DNA of 64,000 nucleotides from Ignavibacteria bacterium (GCA_028714695.1 JAQTLX010000008.1:112290-176289); one strand, 5' to 3'. Positions 7,967-18,120 are shown, counted from the first letter of the stretch. The notes: a model not told the origin generated them from the letters alone. Program-made: numbers and translations.

Positions 7967-8446
7967 ATGAAAGAATATGTCTATAAAAATATTGTGCTTA
8001 AACCGAGGGTAACTAATTATATTAGTTATAGAATACCTAGTATAGAATTTAAGGAAAAGTTTAAAAAATACAAAAAGGAAAAAATCGGTGATATTGACGA
8101 TAGATTTAATGAAGAATTAATAAAAGCAACATTAAAAAGTAAAGAAATTAGAAAAGCGTCTCAAATAAACGATAAGGAAAAATATGAAGACATTTTATTT
8201 GAAGAAAATCCAGAATTATTTACTGAATTTATTATACAAGATATCAATAAAAAGGAATTTCTGGAAAGATTCTTTTTAGAAAACAATTTAGAAAATACCA
8301 AAATACTATTTAATATTGTTTTTGAAAATGAAAAGGATATGAAATATGACATAAATACTGAAGAAGACTATAAAGAATTTTATGATTTAGTGATGGATGT
8401 TTTCAACGATTTTTTTTTCTCAAAGCAATTGAAGAAAGTAACCTAA
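7967..8446 (+). CDS. Tail assembly chaperone, short form (gpG-like)
   Basis: 159 residues, strongly charged and helical, no membrane segment. It lies between the tail tube and the tape measure, where siphoviruses keep the chaperone pair that coats the tape measure before tube polymerisation. Near its 3' end is a run of nine T. The zero frame ends at TAA 8444-8446; slipping by -1 in the T run continues to 8706. Identification rests on position, size and this frameshift architecture rather than on sequence similarity. Confidence 0.72.
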   Translation: MKEYVYKNIVLKPRVTNYISYRIPSIEFKEKFKKYKKEKIGDIDDRFNEELIKATLKSKEIRKASQINDKEKYEDILFEENPELFTEFIIQDINKKEFLERFFLENNLENTKILFNIVFENEKDMKYDINTEEDYKEFYDLVMDVFNDFFFSKQLKKVT

Positions 8447-8706
8447 TCAAATTAGCAAAAGATAGTTTCAAAAAGTATAAAATAGATGAAGTTCCAGATA
8501 TTGAAATAGATTTTCCAAAATATAATGATAATGAAGAATTGGTCGCCATTGATTTTATGATTTTCAAATTATGCGAATGGTATAATAGAGACAGAATATG
8601 GGTAATGAATAATTGTGACGTAATTGATTATATAGAACAAAGTTCATGGCGCCAAATGGAACATTATTATGAATGGAAAATAAATAAGGATATGATGAAA
8701 AGATGA
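7967..8706 (+). CDS. Tail assembly chaperone, long -1 frameshift form (gpGT-like)
   Basis: From the slippery T run at 8410-8418 the -1 frame stays open for 95 codons: LKAIEESNLIKLAKDSFKKY and onward through an aromatic segment (FMIFKLCEWYNRDRIW) to DMMKR and TGA 8704-8706. The fusion would be about 246 residues. The extension has no start codon or ribosome-binding site of its own, and its stop overlaps the next ATG (ATGA), so it must be translated as an extension. This is the G/GT arrangement known from lambda-like tails. A sequencing error in the homopolymer would also create the pattern. Confidence 0.7.
8413..8419 (+). promoter_or_regulatory. Slippery heptamer T TTT TTC for -1 ribosomal frameshifting
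   Basis: In the zero frame the codons are GAT TTT TTT TTC TCA, so the heptamer T TTT TTC fits the X XXY YYZ rule for tandem -1 slippage. It lies 25 nt before the zero-frame stop. I see no strong stem-loop right downstream; the region is A+T-rich. Confidence 0.65.
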
Positions 8707-9119
8707 TAAACATTAACCTAAATAGTGAACAAACATTCCAGAATATTGAAAAATCAATTGACGATAAAGCAAAGGATATAAATAAAAAGTTAGTAAAGGC
8801 AAAAGAAAAAATTGCTGAAATGATTAAGGAAAGTATCGAACAAAATTTATATTCTGGATTGGATTATAGAGGTAATATAGTTGCTCCGAAAAAAAGAGGT
8901 GGGCGTATATTCTTTGAAACTGGTGAACTATTCAAATCGGTCTTTAATCAAAATGTAAATGAATTTTTATCAACTATTTATATAGGTTCAGCAAGGGATG
9001 TAATAGTAGGTTATTTGACTAATGGAACTGAAAATATGGTATCAAGACCTTTTTTTGGTTTAAATCCAGATATAGATGAAAAAGTAGAAAAAATAATCTC
9101 AGATATATTTAAGCAATAA
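8703..9119 (+). CDS. Phage virion morphogenesis / tail completion protein (gpG of Mu / HK97 gp10 type)
   Basis: 138 residues. The helical N-terminus (KAKEKIAEMIKESIEQNLYSG), the central basic loop (APKKRGGRIFFETGELFKSV) and the ending SRPFFGLNPDIDEKVEKIISDIF are typical of virion morphogenesis/tail completion proteins. Its ATG overlaps the stop of the frameshifted chaperone frame. In most phages this gene lies before the tail tube; here it lies between chaperone and tape measure. Confidence 0.65.
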   Translation: MININLNSEQTFQNIEKSIDDKAKDINKKLVKAKEKIAEMIKESIEQNLYSGLDYRGNIVAPKKRGGRIFFETGELFKSVFNQNVNEFLSTIYIGSARDVIVGYLTNGTENMVSRPFFGLNPDIDEKVEKIISDIFKQ

Positions 9120-9181
9120 AAAATAAGTCTTCTAGGTTTCCTTCCAAATGTTTTCTTCTCTTTTTACAAGTGGTAATATTC

Positions 9182-11551
9182 TTGGCAACAAATACACAGC
9201 AAATAAATGTAACAACCTCCGCAGATATTCAAGGTCTCAAAGATTTGCAGAAAGCAGTTAGGGATGCGAGAGACGCATTTGTAGCAACATCAAAAGATGT
9301 AAATGCAAACGCCGATCAAGTCAAACAAGCGGGACAAAAATACACACAAGCCGCAAATGAATTAAAGGCAATGAATGCCCAATTAAAAGATTTGCGAGGT
9401 AGTGCAAAAATGTCTGGTCAACAATTATTGGAAATGTATGAAAACATTACAGTTATAACAGCAGGGATATCAATTGCAATAAAGAAAATTGTAGAGTTAA
9501 CAAAAGAAATTGGAAAACTTGCACTTGAAGGAGCAATGGAAGAAAATATGCGAAATTTCTTTGATAAGATGAATGGAGGTTCTGAAGAAGCTGGAAGAAA
9601 ATTTGCAAAATTAAGACAAGTTACAGCAGGAACGTTTACAGAAAAAGAAATTTTGCAGTATATCAATCGTTTAGACGAATTAGGCTATTCAACAGAACAA
9701 AGCACAAAAATATTAAGTCAATCCCATGAAATGTGGAAAAATAATGGAAGGGATATTCAAGATAGCACAAATAAAATAATTCAGTTCATTGAAACAGGCA
9801 GGGGCAGGGCTTTAAATAAAATCGGAATCGATGTATCAAAAATTAATCAAGAAATGGAACGCCTTGCAAAAACTCAAGGAGCTACATTAAAGAATTATGA
9901 TGACGAAAACTTAAAGTTGTTGAGAAAAGAAGCATACTTTAATGTAATGAAAAAAAGTTATGACGATATTAATGAAAAAGAAAAAACCAACGCAGATTGG
10001 ATTAAATGGGTCGGTGCTGCATATGAAGATTTAAAAGATATAATTGGGGCATTAATAGCAGAAGGAATAGTTCCTTTCATTCAATATGGAAGTAAAGTTA
10101 TAGATAAAGTAAAAGAAATAATATTAGAAGTATTTGGCGGTAATGAAGAATTTAAGAGAATGAAAGATGCAGTAATTAAACTTATTAAAGAAGGATTAGA
10201 AAGATTATGGCAAATATTTGAAGAAAAAATTGCTCCAAATTTAAAAATATTTATTCGTGATATAAAAAATATTATTGAACAAAATCCTGAATTAATTTCA
10301 GCACTTGCAAAAGTCACTAGTATTCTAAATGAAATGGCAGCAGCTGAATTAGGTTTTCTTTTAAGAAATTTAGGAAAAGTATTAGATACACTTCATAAAA
10401 TCGGAAGCTGGACACCTGGTGGAATTGTGATGAGCATATTAGGATTGGATGATACAGGTGACTTTACAGTAGACGAAAACGGTAATTATAAAAGTAAAAA
10501 AGAAAGTATCGATTATGGAGAAAAACCAGCAGATTTAATTCCAAAACGTGAAAGCGGTTTAAAAGATACTATTAAAGAACTTGAAGATATAAACGATAAA
10601 ATAAAAGAGGATAAGGAAAAAGAACATTATACACCAACCAAATTTTCTAAGGATAAAGGAAAAGAAGAAACACCAGAACAAATAGAAGCAAAAACATTAG
10701 ATGCAATAATCAATAAATATAAAGATAAAATCAAATTACTTGATTTAGACAAGTCTGGTAATGCTGAAATTAGATTTGAGAGACAAAAGGCACTTGAAGA
10801 CGCTGAAAAAGAATTAAAACTAAATTATTTATCATTGCAGTATGATAAAAATAAAGTAAAGAATTTAGACGAACAAGATAGAATATCAAAAGAAATAAAT
10901 AAAACTTTTGGTCATTCTATTCAAGCTCAAAAGAAAGAGTCTGAAGCATTTGTTTTTAGTGATTCAAAAGCAAAAAGATTAAGTCCAGCAGATAAAAATA
11001 CTAAAGCACAGGAACCAGTTTATGATTATAAAAAAGCACAGGAAAAAGTTCAGGCAATAATGGATGTAGCAACACAAACAGTAAATATATTAGGACTAGG
11101 CGCGGACTCATTTATAGGGAAAATGATTTCTGGATTTCAACAAGTCACCGAATTGGCTGATAGTGTTGTAAGTATGCTTGCAAAATTAGGCGCAATCGGT
11201 GGAAATGCTGCAAGTGGAGGAATATTTGGACTTGTTGGAAGTCTTTTTGGGTTTGCTGAAGGAGGTTTCACAGGAAATTTACCAACAAATGCAGTGGCTG
11301 GTGTTGTTCATGGCGGTGAATATGTCATAAAAGCAAGTGCAGTTACACCTCAAACTATACCACTTTTACAGGCAATAAACGGAGCTAATCCATATTCACA
11401 AATTGCAAAATATGCATCAGGCGGTTATGTCAACAGGAGTGTAAATAATAATAATATCTATTTGGCAGGAACATTGGATGGACAAAAATTCCATCAAGTC
11501 AATGAAAAGAAGTTTCGTATGATACAAAATGCAACTATGATGAAGGGGTAA
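9182..11551 (+). CDS. Tape measure protein
   Basis: About 789 residues, long helices throughout, a hydrophobic patch near residues 75-100, and the usual C-terminal end with AEGGFTG and AGVVHGGEYVI motifs, which mark tape measure proteins. It sets tail length; at roughly 0.15 nm per residue the tail would be near 118 nm (inference). I choose TTG at 9182: the upstream T-rich GTTTTCTTCTCTTTTTAC block stands at the same distance from it as a near-identical block does from the TTG start at 19460. A GTG at 9170 is the alternative. Confidence 0.88.
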   Translation: MATNTQQINVTTSADIQGLKDLQKAVRDARDAFVATSKDVNANADQVKQAGQKYTQAANELKAMNAQLKDLRGSAKMSGQQLLEMYENITVITAGISIAIKKIVELTKEIGKLALEGAMEENMRNFFDKMNGGSEEAGRKFAKLRQVTAGTFTEKEILQYINRLDELGYSTEQSTKILSQSHEMWKNNGRDIQDSTNKIIQFIETGRGRALNKIGIDVSKINQEMERLAKTQGATLKNYDDENLKLLRKEAYFNVMKKSYDDINEKEKTNADWIKWVGAAYEDLKDIIGALIAEGIVPFIQYGSKVIDKVKEIILEVFGGNEEFKRMKDAVIKLIKEGLERLWQIFEEKIAPNLKIFIRDIKNIIEQNPELISALAKVTSILNEMAAAELGFLLRNLGKVLDTLHKIGSWTPGGIVMSILGLDDTGDFTVDENGNYKSKKESIDYGEKPADLIPKRESGLKDTIKELEDINDKIKEDKEKEHYTPTKFSKDKGKEETPEQIEAKTLDAIINKYKDKIKLLDLDKSGNAEIRFERQKALEDAEKELKLNYLSLQYDKNKVKNLDEQDRISKEINKTFGHSIQAQKKESEAFVFSDSKAKRLSPADKNTKAQEPVYDYKKAQEKVQAIMDVATQTVNILGLGADSFIGKMISGFQQVTELADSVVSMLAKLGAIGGNAASGGIFGLVGSLFGFAEGGFTGNLPTNAVAGVVHGGEYVIKASAVTPQTIPLLQAINGANPYSQIAKYASGGYVNRSVNNNNIYLAGTLDGQKFHQVNEKKFRMIQNATMMKG

Positions 11552-11562
11552 ATATAAAATAA

Positions 11563-13383
11563 ATGTTTGAAGATATCAAAATAACAGTTCAAGGCTGGGA
11601 ATGGGATAGTCAAAAAATAGAAAATGATTTTTATAAAATTTCATTTTTTAATCCTAGCGATGCAGAACCTTTAACAGATGAAATTGATATAACCCCTTAT
11701 ATAATCAAAGATAGTATTTCAGAATTGACATTTTCATTGGAAGACTTTTTTAGTGGAACTACAAACGAAAAGTTTTTTAGAGCATCGGATTTTTCATTTA
11801 CTGTTTCGGATTTTCTTCAAATTGACGATTCAAATGCAGCAGAACCAATGGCAGTCCGTGATTGGTTTTTCCTTGTTCCAAATGGTGAATTTAGCGGAGA
11901 CACAACTTATATAAAATATTTAGTAAAATTATATTATAAAAATAAATTGACTTGGATGGGTAATATTCCCCCAGAAATGTTTGATGAAGAAATAAATAAT
12001 TCAGATTCATCAGGTTATCAAATTAAAATAACAGCAGTAGGACTAGAAAAAGAGTTTGAAGATTATTTTACAAATATAAAATTAATTGATTTTAGAGATG
12101 ACCCGAAGAATGTTGATCTTTGGATTGGCAATACAAATTATGCAATCCCTTATGGTAGCGGTCAACAATATCCAGTAAGATGGCAACAATTAGATATTAT
12201 ATTGAATAAAATGTTTGTTACTGCTGGTGGCGTAACAACTGGAATAAATTTAAATCCAGTAAATCCAAATAAATTATTGGATAATGCCAGATGGATTTTA
12301 TTTAGAGATAGACACTTTTTCAAATATGCTATAAATGAACCAACGTATAATCCAAGACCACACTTCAGATTAAAAAATGTTACTTGTTCGTTTGATGAAG
12401 CGTGTGCAAATGGCGATTCTTGTTACGATTGGTTTAGAAAAATATGTAATTCAATGGGATGGATATTTCATTTTCAATTTTTAGAATCTGGAACATCCAA
12501 AATGATGAAATTAGTAATTAAAAATAGATATGATACAACCTCAACGAACCCAGAAAATTATATAAATGTAAATAGAAACAATTTATTGAATCCTTATACA
12601 TTAAGAAAAAAAGCAAATAGAATAAATTATCCTTTCATTGCTTTGAAGAATGGGGGATGGACTGCTGCAAATAGTTTAGTAAATATAAATGGTAGCCGAA
12701 TATTTATTATAAGCAATGATAGTAGAATACCAATATGGACAGATTGGTTTGATAATATTGCATTTGAAGGAAGGGGATTTCCTACAATGCTTAGATATTG
12801 GTGGGATAATGCAGATTGGATTAAATTATTAAATTCAGAAAATAATGAAATTGCATTTGAAATAAATAAAGATGGTGTAAATGACGTATGGGCTTTAGAT
12901 AAATATATGACAAGTAATAAGAATGTATTATTAATTGATGGCGGTGTTTCAAGTTCAAAAATGCGATTAAATATTTATAATAGATGTAATGACGGTTCAG
13001 ATGGTTCTACACCTTCAAATTCACAATTGGATTATTCTGGAAATTACGGAAATATGTTGGCATGGACATATAATTATCAGAGAAGTATGGGCGAAGATTG
13101 GGATTTGGTTTATTGTTATTGTGATTATGTAAAAGGAATAAATATGTATAATCAATATCCTGGGGCGGACTCAATGTTTGTAAAAAATTTAAGAGCTTTA
13201 TTGAAAACAAAATATAATGTAGCAACTGATTGTTCAATCAATCAAATCGAAACGGATATATTAAAAACCGTTCATTTTGAAGAGGACAACGATATTTATA
13301 AGAATGAAAATTTTTCTATAAGTGAAATGAAAATAGATTTTATAAATGACAAAACAAGTTTTAGTCTGATAAACGTGGAATAA
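11563..13383 (+). CDS. Tail-tip / distal tail protein, unknown family (606 aa)
   Basis: Starts 11 nt after the tape measure. Beta-rich, with many Trp, Tyr and Asn residues and no membrane segment. Its place directly after the tape measure is that of the distal tail (Dit) or tail hub (Tal) protein, and its length suits a hub-type protein. No catalytic motif noticed. Assignment rests on synteny. Confidence 0.6.
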   Translation: MFEDIKITVQGWEWDSQKIENDFYKISFFNPSDAEPLTDEIDITPYIIKDSISELTFSLEDFFSGTTNEKFFRASDFSFTVSDFLQIDDSNAAEPMAVRDWFFLVPNGEFSGDTTYIKYLVKLYYKNKLTWMGNIPPEMFDEEINNSDSSGYQIKITAVGLEKEFEDYFTNIKLIDFRDDPKNVDLWIGNTNYAIPYGSGQQYPVRWQQLDIILNKMFVTAGGVTTGINLNPVNPNKLLDNARWILFRDRHFFKYAINEPTYNPRPHFRLKNVTCSFDEACANGDSCYDWFRKICNSMGWIFHFQFLESGTSKMMKLVIKNRYDTTSTNPENYINVNRNNLLNPYTLRKKANRINYPFIALKNGGWTAANSLVNINGSRIFIISNDSRIPIWTDWFDNIAFEGRGFPTMLRYWWDNADWIKLLNSENNEIAFEINKDGVNDVWALDKYMTSNKNVLLIDGGVSSSKMRLNIYNRCNDGSDGSTPSNSQLDYSGNYGNMLAWTYNYQRSMGEDWDLVYCYCDYVKGINMYNQYPGADSMFVKNLRALLKTKYNVATDCSINQIETDILKTVHFEEDNDIYKNENFSISEMKIDFINDKTSFSLINVE

Positions 13384-13388
13384 ATATA

Positions 13389-13886
13389 ATGGCAATCAAA
13401 AATTATGTTGACGGATGGCAAAATCCAAAATTTATTATAAGAGATTCTGAAGGCAATGAAATTGAAGTAATTGAATTAATGCTTACTGGAGCGGAAGGAT
13501 TAGTCAGGGATATGATTCCGAATATTTTAATTCATCCTTTAGCAAGCGGTGACATTGTTGCGGTTCCTAAAGGTTTCCATTACACTTTTACTCTAAGTTA
13601 TCAAGAATATTCACCAGCAGACAATACTTTAAAAATCGGTAGAATATGGGATTACTGGCAGGATGGACACGAAATAATTTTGTTTCCAAGAAAAGAAATA
13701 TTGTCTAAATATTATTCGGTTTATTTCTTAGATGGATTTTCGATGGGAATAATGAAAGGCGGTGAAAATGCCCCAGGAAATAGATTGATAACTTTGAAAT
13801 TAGGAACAAAAAAACTTCAGAATAAATTGGAAATGGTTGACCCTAACAATATTAATTTCACAAAATATGGTTTTGCTTATTTATAA
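13389..13886 (+). CDS. Tail-associated protein, unknown (165 aa)
   Basis: Follows the tail-tip gene by 5 nt. Starts MAIKNYVDGWQNPKFIIRDS and is beta-rich and compact, with an aromatic core (HYTFTLSYQEY, RIWDYWQDGHEIILFPRKE). Probably a small tail-tip or baseplate component linking the tip to the fibre encoded next; no family recognised. Confidence 0.6.
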   Translation: MAIKNYVDGWQNPKFIIRDSEGNEIEVIELMLTGAEGLVRDMIPNILIHPLASGDIVAVPKGFHYTFTLSYQEYSPADNTLKIGRIWDYWQDGHEIILFPRKEILSKYYSVYFLDGFSMGIMKGGENAPGNRLITLKLGTKKLQNKLEMVDPNNINFTKYGFAYL

Positions 13887-13902
13887 AAAGGAATAAAACA
13901 AA

Positions 13903-15516
13903 ATGGCAAATAGTATAAAAATACCTGTTAGACAAACAGTGAATGGTGTTGATACAATTATAACAACAGGAAATTATTATTTAAGAATATATCCTTTCAC
14001 TTCAAATACTTATACAGGAAGTCATATCGGAGACGGTATATGGGACTTTGGAACTGTTGCAAGAGGTTTATATCAACTTTGGGATGCAACATCATGGATT
14101 TCAAAACATGGAACTATATGGATTGATGACGATACTTTGGATAGTAGATATTCGCCAGCGTCAGTAACAACAAGAGTATCAGGACTTGAATCAGCAACAG
14201 CAAATTTAAATGCAAACTTTGCAAATTATGGTGCATTAGGAGGAACACAAGCATGGTCTGGACTGAATGTATTTAATGGACAAACAAAATTATATGGCGG
14301 TTCAACAATGGCGACCGAAAATAGATTTTACGGAAGAAATAGTTTTATAAATCAACCGCCAATTTGTGTTTATAACCCGACCGATAATGCACATCTAAGC
14401 AATAAATATTATACGGACCAATCAATCCAAACAGCTATTCAATCGTTTAGCACTGGATTGTCAGCAACCAATCAACAAGCATCAACCGTTATTAGACTTA
14501 TTCAAGGTGGAACATCAGAATCGGGAAGAACTGCAATTACTCATGAAGGTGCAATGGCAGCAGCCGTAGCAAAAACACCAACCGTAAAAAACCAAATCGA
14601 TATTCAATTTGAAAGTTGCGGAAATAGTGCAAGTGCAATTACATTAGCAAGTCACTTTCCAGGAGGTGGTGTCTATGGTTATGCTGATTATGTTCATTTC
14701 AAGAATTATTCAGGTTCAAATATGACTTTAATTCTTGGACAAGGTGTAAGGGGTGAATCATTGTCTGCTACAGTATTAGGGAAAATTGTTGTTGAAGGAT
14801 TTACAATAATGGATCCAGGCGGTGAAAATTATTCAACAACTTTGGAAAAAATTGTATTCAAGAATTGTAAGTTTATTTCAAATTATACCTCTTACTATTC
14901 AACATACGCAACATTCAATTTTTTAGGATGTGAGTTTATAGGAACAAATGAATTTTATGGAGGTGTTGCAAATTCTTCGTTTAATTTTAATAATTGCAAA
15001 GGTGAAAGAGTATATTGTGAAGTTGTTCCGATTATTCAAGGCAGTTCAAAACTTCAATATTATACACCAACACAGTTAAGCATTGGAACATTAAAACTGG
15101 AAGATGAGAACAATCATTTTAAAATGACTTCTCTTTCAGCGGACTCAATTACAGCAGGGGAACTAAATTTAGGACTTGTTAAGTTAAGTGGCACATCAAA
15201 TACATTAGAAGTAAACTCAAGTGCATCATTTAAAACAAATATAAGCACACCTTTTATAATTCTTGGCAACCAAAATATTGAAGATACGGGCGGTAGCACA
15301 CAATTTAATGGTTCTATTAATGTAAGTAATGATTTGATAATGACAGGATTTTCTCAATCAGAACCCGAATCAAAATCATATGATGCAAATTCAATTACTG
15401 ATGCTTTTGGCATGTCGGAAAACAATAAAGTATTGATGCAACCTGATAGCTGGGTGAATGTGACAATAGGGAGCACGGTTTATGCAATTCCTTTGTATAC
15501 ACCAAAAAATAGATGA
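13903..15516 (+). CDS. Tail fibre / receptor-binding protein (probable)
   Basis: 537 residues. The N-terminal 100 residues likely attach to the tail tip. Around 140-160 stands the fibre-type motif NPTDNAHLSNKYYTDQSIQ. Residues 200-480 are repetitive beta-strands rich in Asn, Ser and Gly (KIVFKNCKFIS, FNFLGCEFIG, NFNNCKGERV), compatible with a right-handed beta-helix as in receptor-binding fibres. The C-terminus (VLMQPDSWVNVTIGSTVYAI) is short. Receptor unknown. Confidence 0.7.
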   Translation: MANSIKIPVRQTVNGVDTIITTGNYYLRIYPFTSNTYTGSHIGDGIWDFGTVARGLYQLWDATSWISKHGTIWIDDDTLDSRYSPASVTTRVSGLESATANLNANFANYGALGGTQAWSGLNVFNGQTKLYGGSTMATENRFYGRNSFINQPPICVYNPTDNAHLSNKYYTDQSIQTAIQSFSTGLSATNQQASTVIRLIQGGTSESGRTAITHEGAMAAAVAKTPTVKNQIDIQFESCGNSASAITLASHFPGGGVYGYADYVHFKNYSGSNMTLILGQGVRGESLSATVLGKIVVEGFTIMDPGGENYSTTLEKIVFKNCKFISNYTSYYSTYATFNFLGCEFIGTNEFYGGVANSSFNFNNCKGERVYCEVVPIIQGSSKLQYYTPTQLSIGTLKLEDENNHFKMTSLSADSITAGELNLGLVKLSGTSNTLEVNSSASFKTNISTPFIILGNQNIEDTGGSTQFNGSINVSNDLIMTGFSQSEPESKSYDANSITDAFGMSENNKVLMQPDSWVNVTIGSTVYAIPLYTPKNR

Positions 15517-15581
15517 ACAGATTTATAAATCAGTTTTGCAATCAGTTTTTTTCTGTATAATATGATTAAATAGGAAAATAA

Positions 15582-15824
15582 ATGGACGGAAATATGGCAA
15601 CAATTATAACAATCATAGCAACTGTAATTGGTGGTGTTATTGCGGCTTTTATAAATGCTGGTGTGATTTGGTTTCTATTGAAAAAATATATTACAAAAGT
15701 TGATTCGCTTGAAAAGGAACAAAAAGAAATGAAATATAATTATATGGACAGATTCGCTGATTTAAAGACTTTCGTTGATGATAAAATAAATAATTTGTTA
15801 GAAAAAATTCTGGAAAATAAGTAA
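15582..15824 (+). CDS. Small membrane-anchored coiled-coil protein, lysis-associated candidate
   Basis: 80 residues: one N-terminal membrane helix (about 6-32, IITIIATVIGGVIAAFINAG) and then a Lys/Glu-rich coiled coil. Preceded by AGGAAAATAA. The stop overlaps the start of the next gene (TAATG). Small single-span protein plus a two-span protein after the fibre gene resembles a holin/antiholin or XhlA/XhlB-type lysis pair, but no endolysin is seen nearby, so a lysis role is only suggested. Confidence 0.6.
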   Translation: MDGNMATIITIIATVIGGVIAAFINAGVIWFLLKKYITKVDSLEKEQKEMKYNYMDRFADLKTFVDDKINNLLEKILENK

Positions 15825-16066
15825 TGATTGACTGGATTAAAAATATGTTAAGTGACAATAATGTAGCAAGTTCAATTCGATTTTGCTTAGTGAGTTTCAC
15901 TATAATAATTGAACTGGTGTTTATTGCATTTGCGGTCTTTTGTTTCATTACTGGAAAATTGGAACTATTAAAGGATTTTTATTTTATTGTTATAATTCCG
16001 CTTGTTGGAATTTATGTTACAGGAAAAGAATGGCAAAAAAATATTGAAAATAAGGAAATCAAATGA
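15824..16066 (+). CDS. Holin-like small two-span membrane protein
   Basis: 80 residues with two hydrophobic helices (about 20-43 and 52-66) separated by a short loop with GKLELLKDFY, and a lysine-rich end. This is the usual shape of a class II holin, which opens the inner membrane at lysis. It overlaps genes on both sides (TAATG before, ATGA after), so it is translated together with its membrane partner and the terminase small subunit. Confidence 0.6.
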   Translation: MIDWIKNMLSDNNVASSIRFCLVSFTIIIELVFIAFAVFCFITGKLELLKDFYFIVIIPLVGIYVTGKEWQKNIENKEIK

Positions 16067-16554
16067 CAACAGATACCGAAAATATAAATGAATTTAATTC
16101 CAGATTAGAAGAATATAGCATAACTCATTCAATGGATGACATAATCGGAATTGATATAAATGAAATTGAAGATACAAATTTAATCGAAGATTATAATAAA
16201 TTCAGTGAAACAGAAAAGAAAGTTATTGCATTATTTCTTAAATATCCCTTCATCAGTGGAATGGATGCAGCAAAAATATGTGGTTGTTCGGTTGTCTGGA
16301 TATCAGAAGTTAAGAATAGAGAAAAAGTAAATAATTTCATTGCAAGTTTGCAAATGTATAACACAATAGACGAAATTAGATTGAATTACGCATTAGCTCA
16401 AAAGGCAATCGGTAAAAATTTAAAAAGTAATGACGATAAAATTCGTCATCAGGCAATCGAACAGGCAATAAAAGTCTATGAAAAATTTCATAATACCAAA
16501 TCTAAGTTTTCTGCATCGTCAATATCAGACGATATATCACCTTCAGGGATTTAA
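16063..16554 (+). CDS. Terminase small subunit (probable)
   Basis: 163 residues with an acidic N-terminus and a helix-turn-helix-like central part (KVIALFLKYPFISGMDAAKICGCS followed by VVWISEVKNREKV), typical of small terminase subunits that bind the packaging site. The gene directly before the large subunit encodes this protein in most phages. Its start overlaps the holin-like gene (ATGA). Confidence 0.72.
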   Translation: MTTDTENINEFNSRLEEYSITHSMDDIIGIDINEIEDTNLIEDYNKFSETEKKVIALFLKYPFISGMDAAKICGCSVVWISEVKNREKVNNFIASLQMYNTIDEIRLNYALAQKAIGKNLKSNDDKIRHQAIEQAIKVYEKFHNTKSKFSASSISDDISPSGI

Positions 16555-16557
16555 TAA

Positions 16558-18078
16558 ATGCTAGCTCCAGAACAAGAAGAAAAAATTGCAAATGCTTTAA
16601 AGCAGGGAAAACGAATTGTTGATTTACATCCGCAACAAGCGGAAGTATATGATGACCCATCCAAAATTAGAATTGTTTGTGCTGGTTCGGGATGGGGGAA
16701 AACGTTCTTAGCAATATTAATTATTATTCAATGTGTATTCTTAAATCCTGGAACATTAAGCGTCATATTTAGCCCGACAGATAAACAGGGTGAAAGAAAT
16801 ATATATGATACGTTTAAACAAATCTGGAATTTATTGAAAACATACGATAGATATTTTAAACAATTTGATACACCAGAAAAGGACGCTAATTTTTTCGCAG
16901 ATGGTGAAATAGTTTTCAAAGTTCCTTACAAAAATAAATTAGTTGAAACAAAAGTATTGTTATTGAGTGGTTATAACGATAAAAGAATAAGAGGAATTAG
17001 AATTACAGGTGTAAAAGTATATGATGAATTGTCATTTATTGATAATAACGAAAAATTATGGATAACTGCAAAAGGTAGACTATCAGGAAAAGCAAAAACA
17101 GTTGTTATATCGACACCGCCTGAAAATTATGATTTACTATATAAATTAGTTCAACAAGGTCAACCTTTTAATGAGGATGGAACGCCAAACAAAGATAAAA
17201 AAGAAGATATAAGAAGTTGGGTATTTAAAACACTGGATAATCCAACTGACGAAAATATAAAAACTATTGTAAAAGAAGCAGCAGAATCAATGGCGCCTGA
17301 AGATTTTGAAAGAGAATTTGAGGCAAAATGGAAAAAAGTTGGCGGTAATTTATGCAAGTATTTCAAAAGAGAAAAAAATGTAGTTGATTGGGATATCATA
17401 AAGGATAAAACAATATGTATATCCAGTGACTTTAATATTTCCTGCATGACTTCTATTGCATTTGTTGTATTAACAAAACAAGAAATAAAAGAACGAATAT
17501 TAGATAAGGGATTAAACATAAATAATACTCTAAAATATGAAAATCTACAGGATGAAGTAATGTATGTATTCAAAGATTGGAAATATGAAAACGTTGACAC
17601 GTTGGTTCCAGAACTTTGTGAGAATATAACAAACTATTTATTAGAGATAGGTTATGACTCAAGTCACTATTCGCTTAAATGGTATGGCGATCCACACGGC
17701 ATTGCTCGAAATGTAAATGCTACAAGAAATGCTGAAGGTAGAATATCAAATAGCTGGAGCGAAATAAAATTATATTTTCCAAATGTAAATTTATACGTTG
17801 ACAAGTTTGAAGAACAGATGAATAGAGTTACTAATTTTAATTCAAAAGTTAGAAACTATCTGGACCAAACAGGAATATTGATTAATAAAAATTGTGAAAA
17901 TCTAATAAAAGATATTGAAAGTATTAGAAAGTCTGCCGATGGAAAGGGAATAGATAAATCCAGAGAAAAAAAGCCTCATTATATCGGGCATTTATTCGAT
18001 TGCATCAGTTATGCGGTGAGTTATAGATGGAATGTAAAGAATAATAGAGTTAGTAGAATATCATTCATAGAGATATAA
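16558..18078 (+). CDS. Terminase large subunit
   Basis: 506 residues. ATPase: Walker A AGSGWGKT at 42-49 and a Walker B strand VKVYDELSF near 155. Nuclease: an RNase H-like motif with ICISSDFN near residue 280, a second acidic site WYGDPHG, and a last Asp in HLFDCISYAV. It cuts concatemeric DNA and drives it into the prohead. Starts 3 nt after the small subunit. All key motifs are present, so it should be active. Confidence 0.9.
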   Translation: MLAPEQEEKIANALKQGKRIVDLHPQQAEVYDDPSKIRIVCAGSGWGKTFLAILIIIQCVFLNPGTLSVIFSPTDKQGERNIYDTFKQIWNLLKTYDRYFKQFDTPEKDANFFADGEIVFKVPYKNKLVETKVLLLSGYNDKRIRGIRITGVKVYDELSFIDNNEKLWITAKGRLSGKAKTVVISTPPENYDLLYKLVQQGQPFNEDGTPNKDKKEDIRSWVFKTLDNPTDENIKTIVKEAAESMAPEDFEREFEAKWKKVGGNLCKYFKREKNVVDWDIIKDKTICISSDFNISCMTSIAFVVLTKQEIKERILDKGLNINNTLKYENLQDEVMYVFKDWKYENVDTLVPELCENITNYLLEIGYDSSHYSLKWYGDPHGIARNVNATRNAEGRISNSWSEIKLYFPNVNLYVDKFEEQMNRVTNFNSKVRNYLDQTGILINKNCENLIKDIESIRKSADGKGIDKSREKKPHYIGHLFDCISYAVSYRWNVKNNRVSRISFIEI

Positions 18079-18120
18079 AAAATAATATGGTTTCGATTTG
18101 ATTTTATTTAGGAAATAAAG

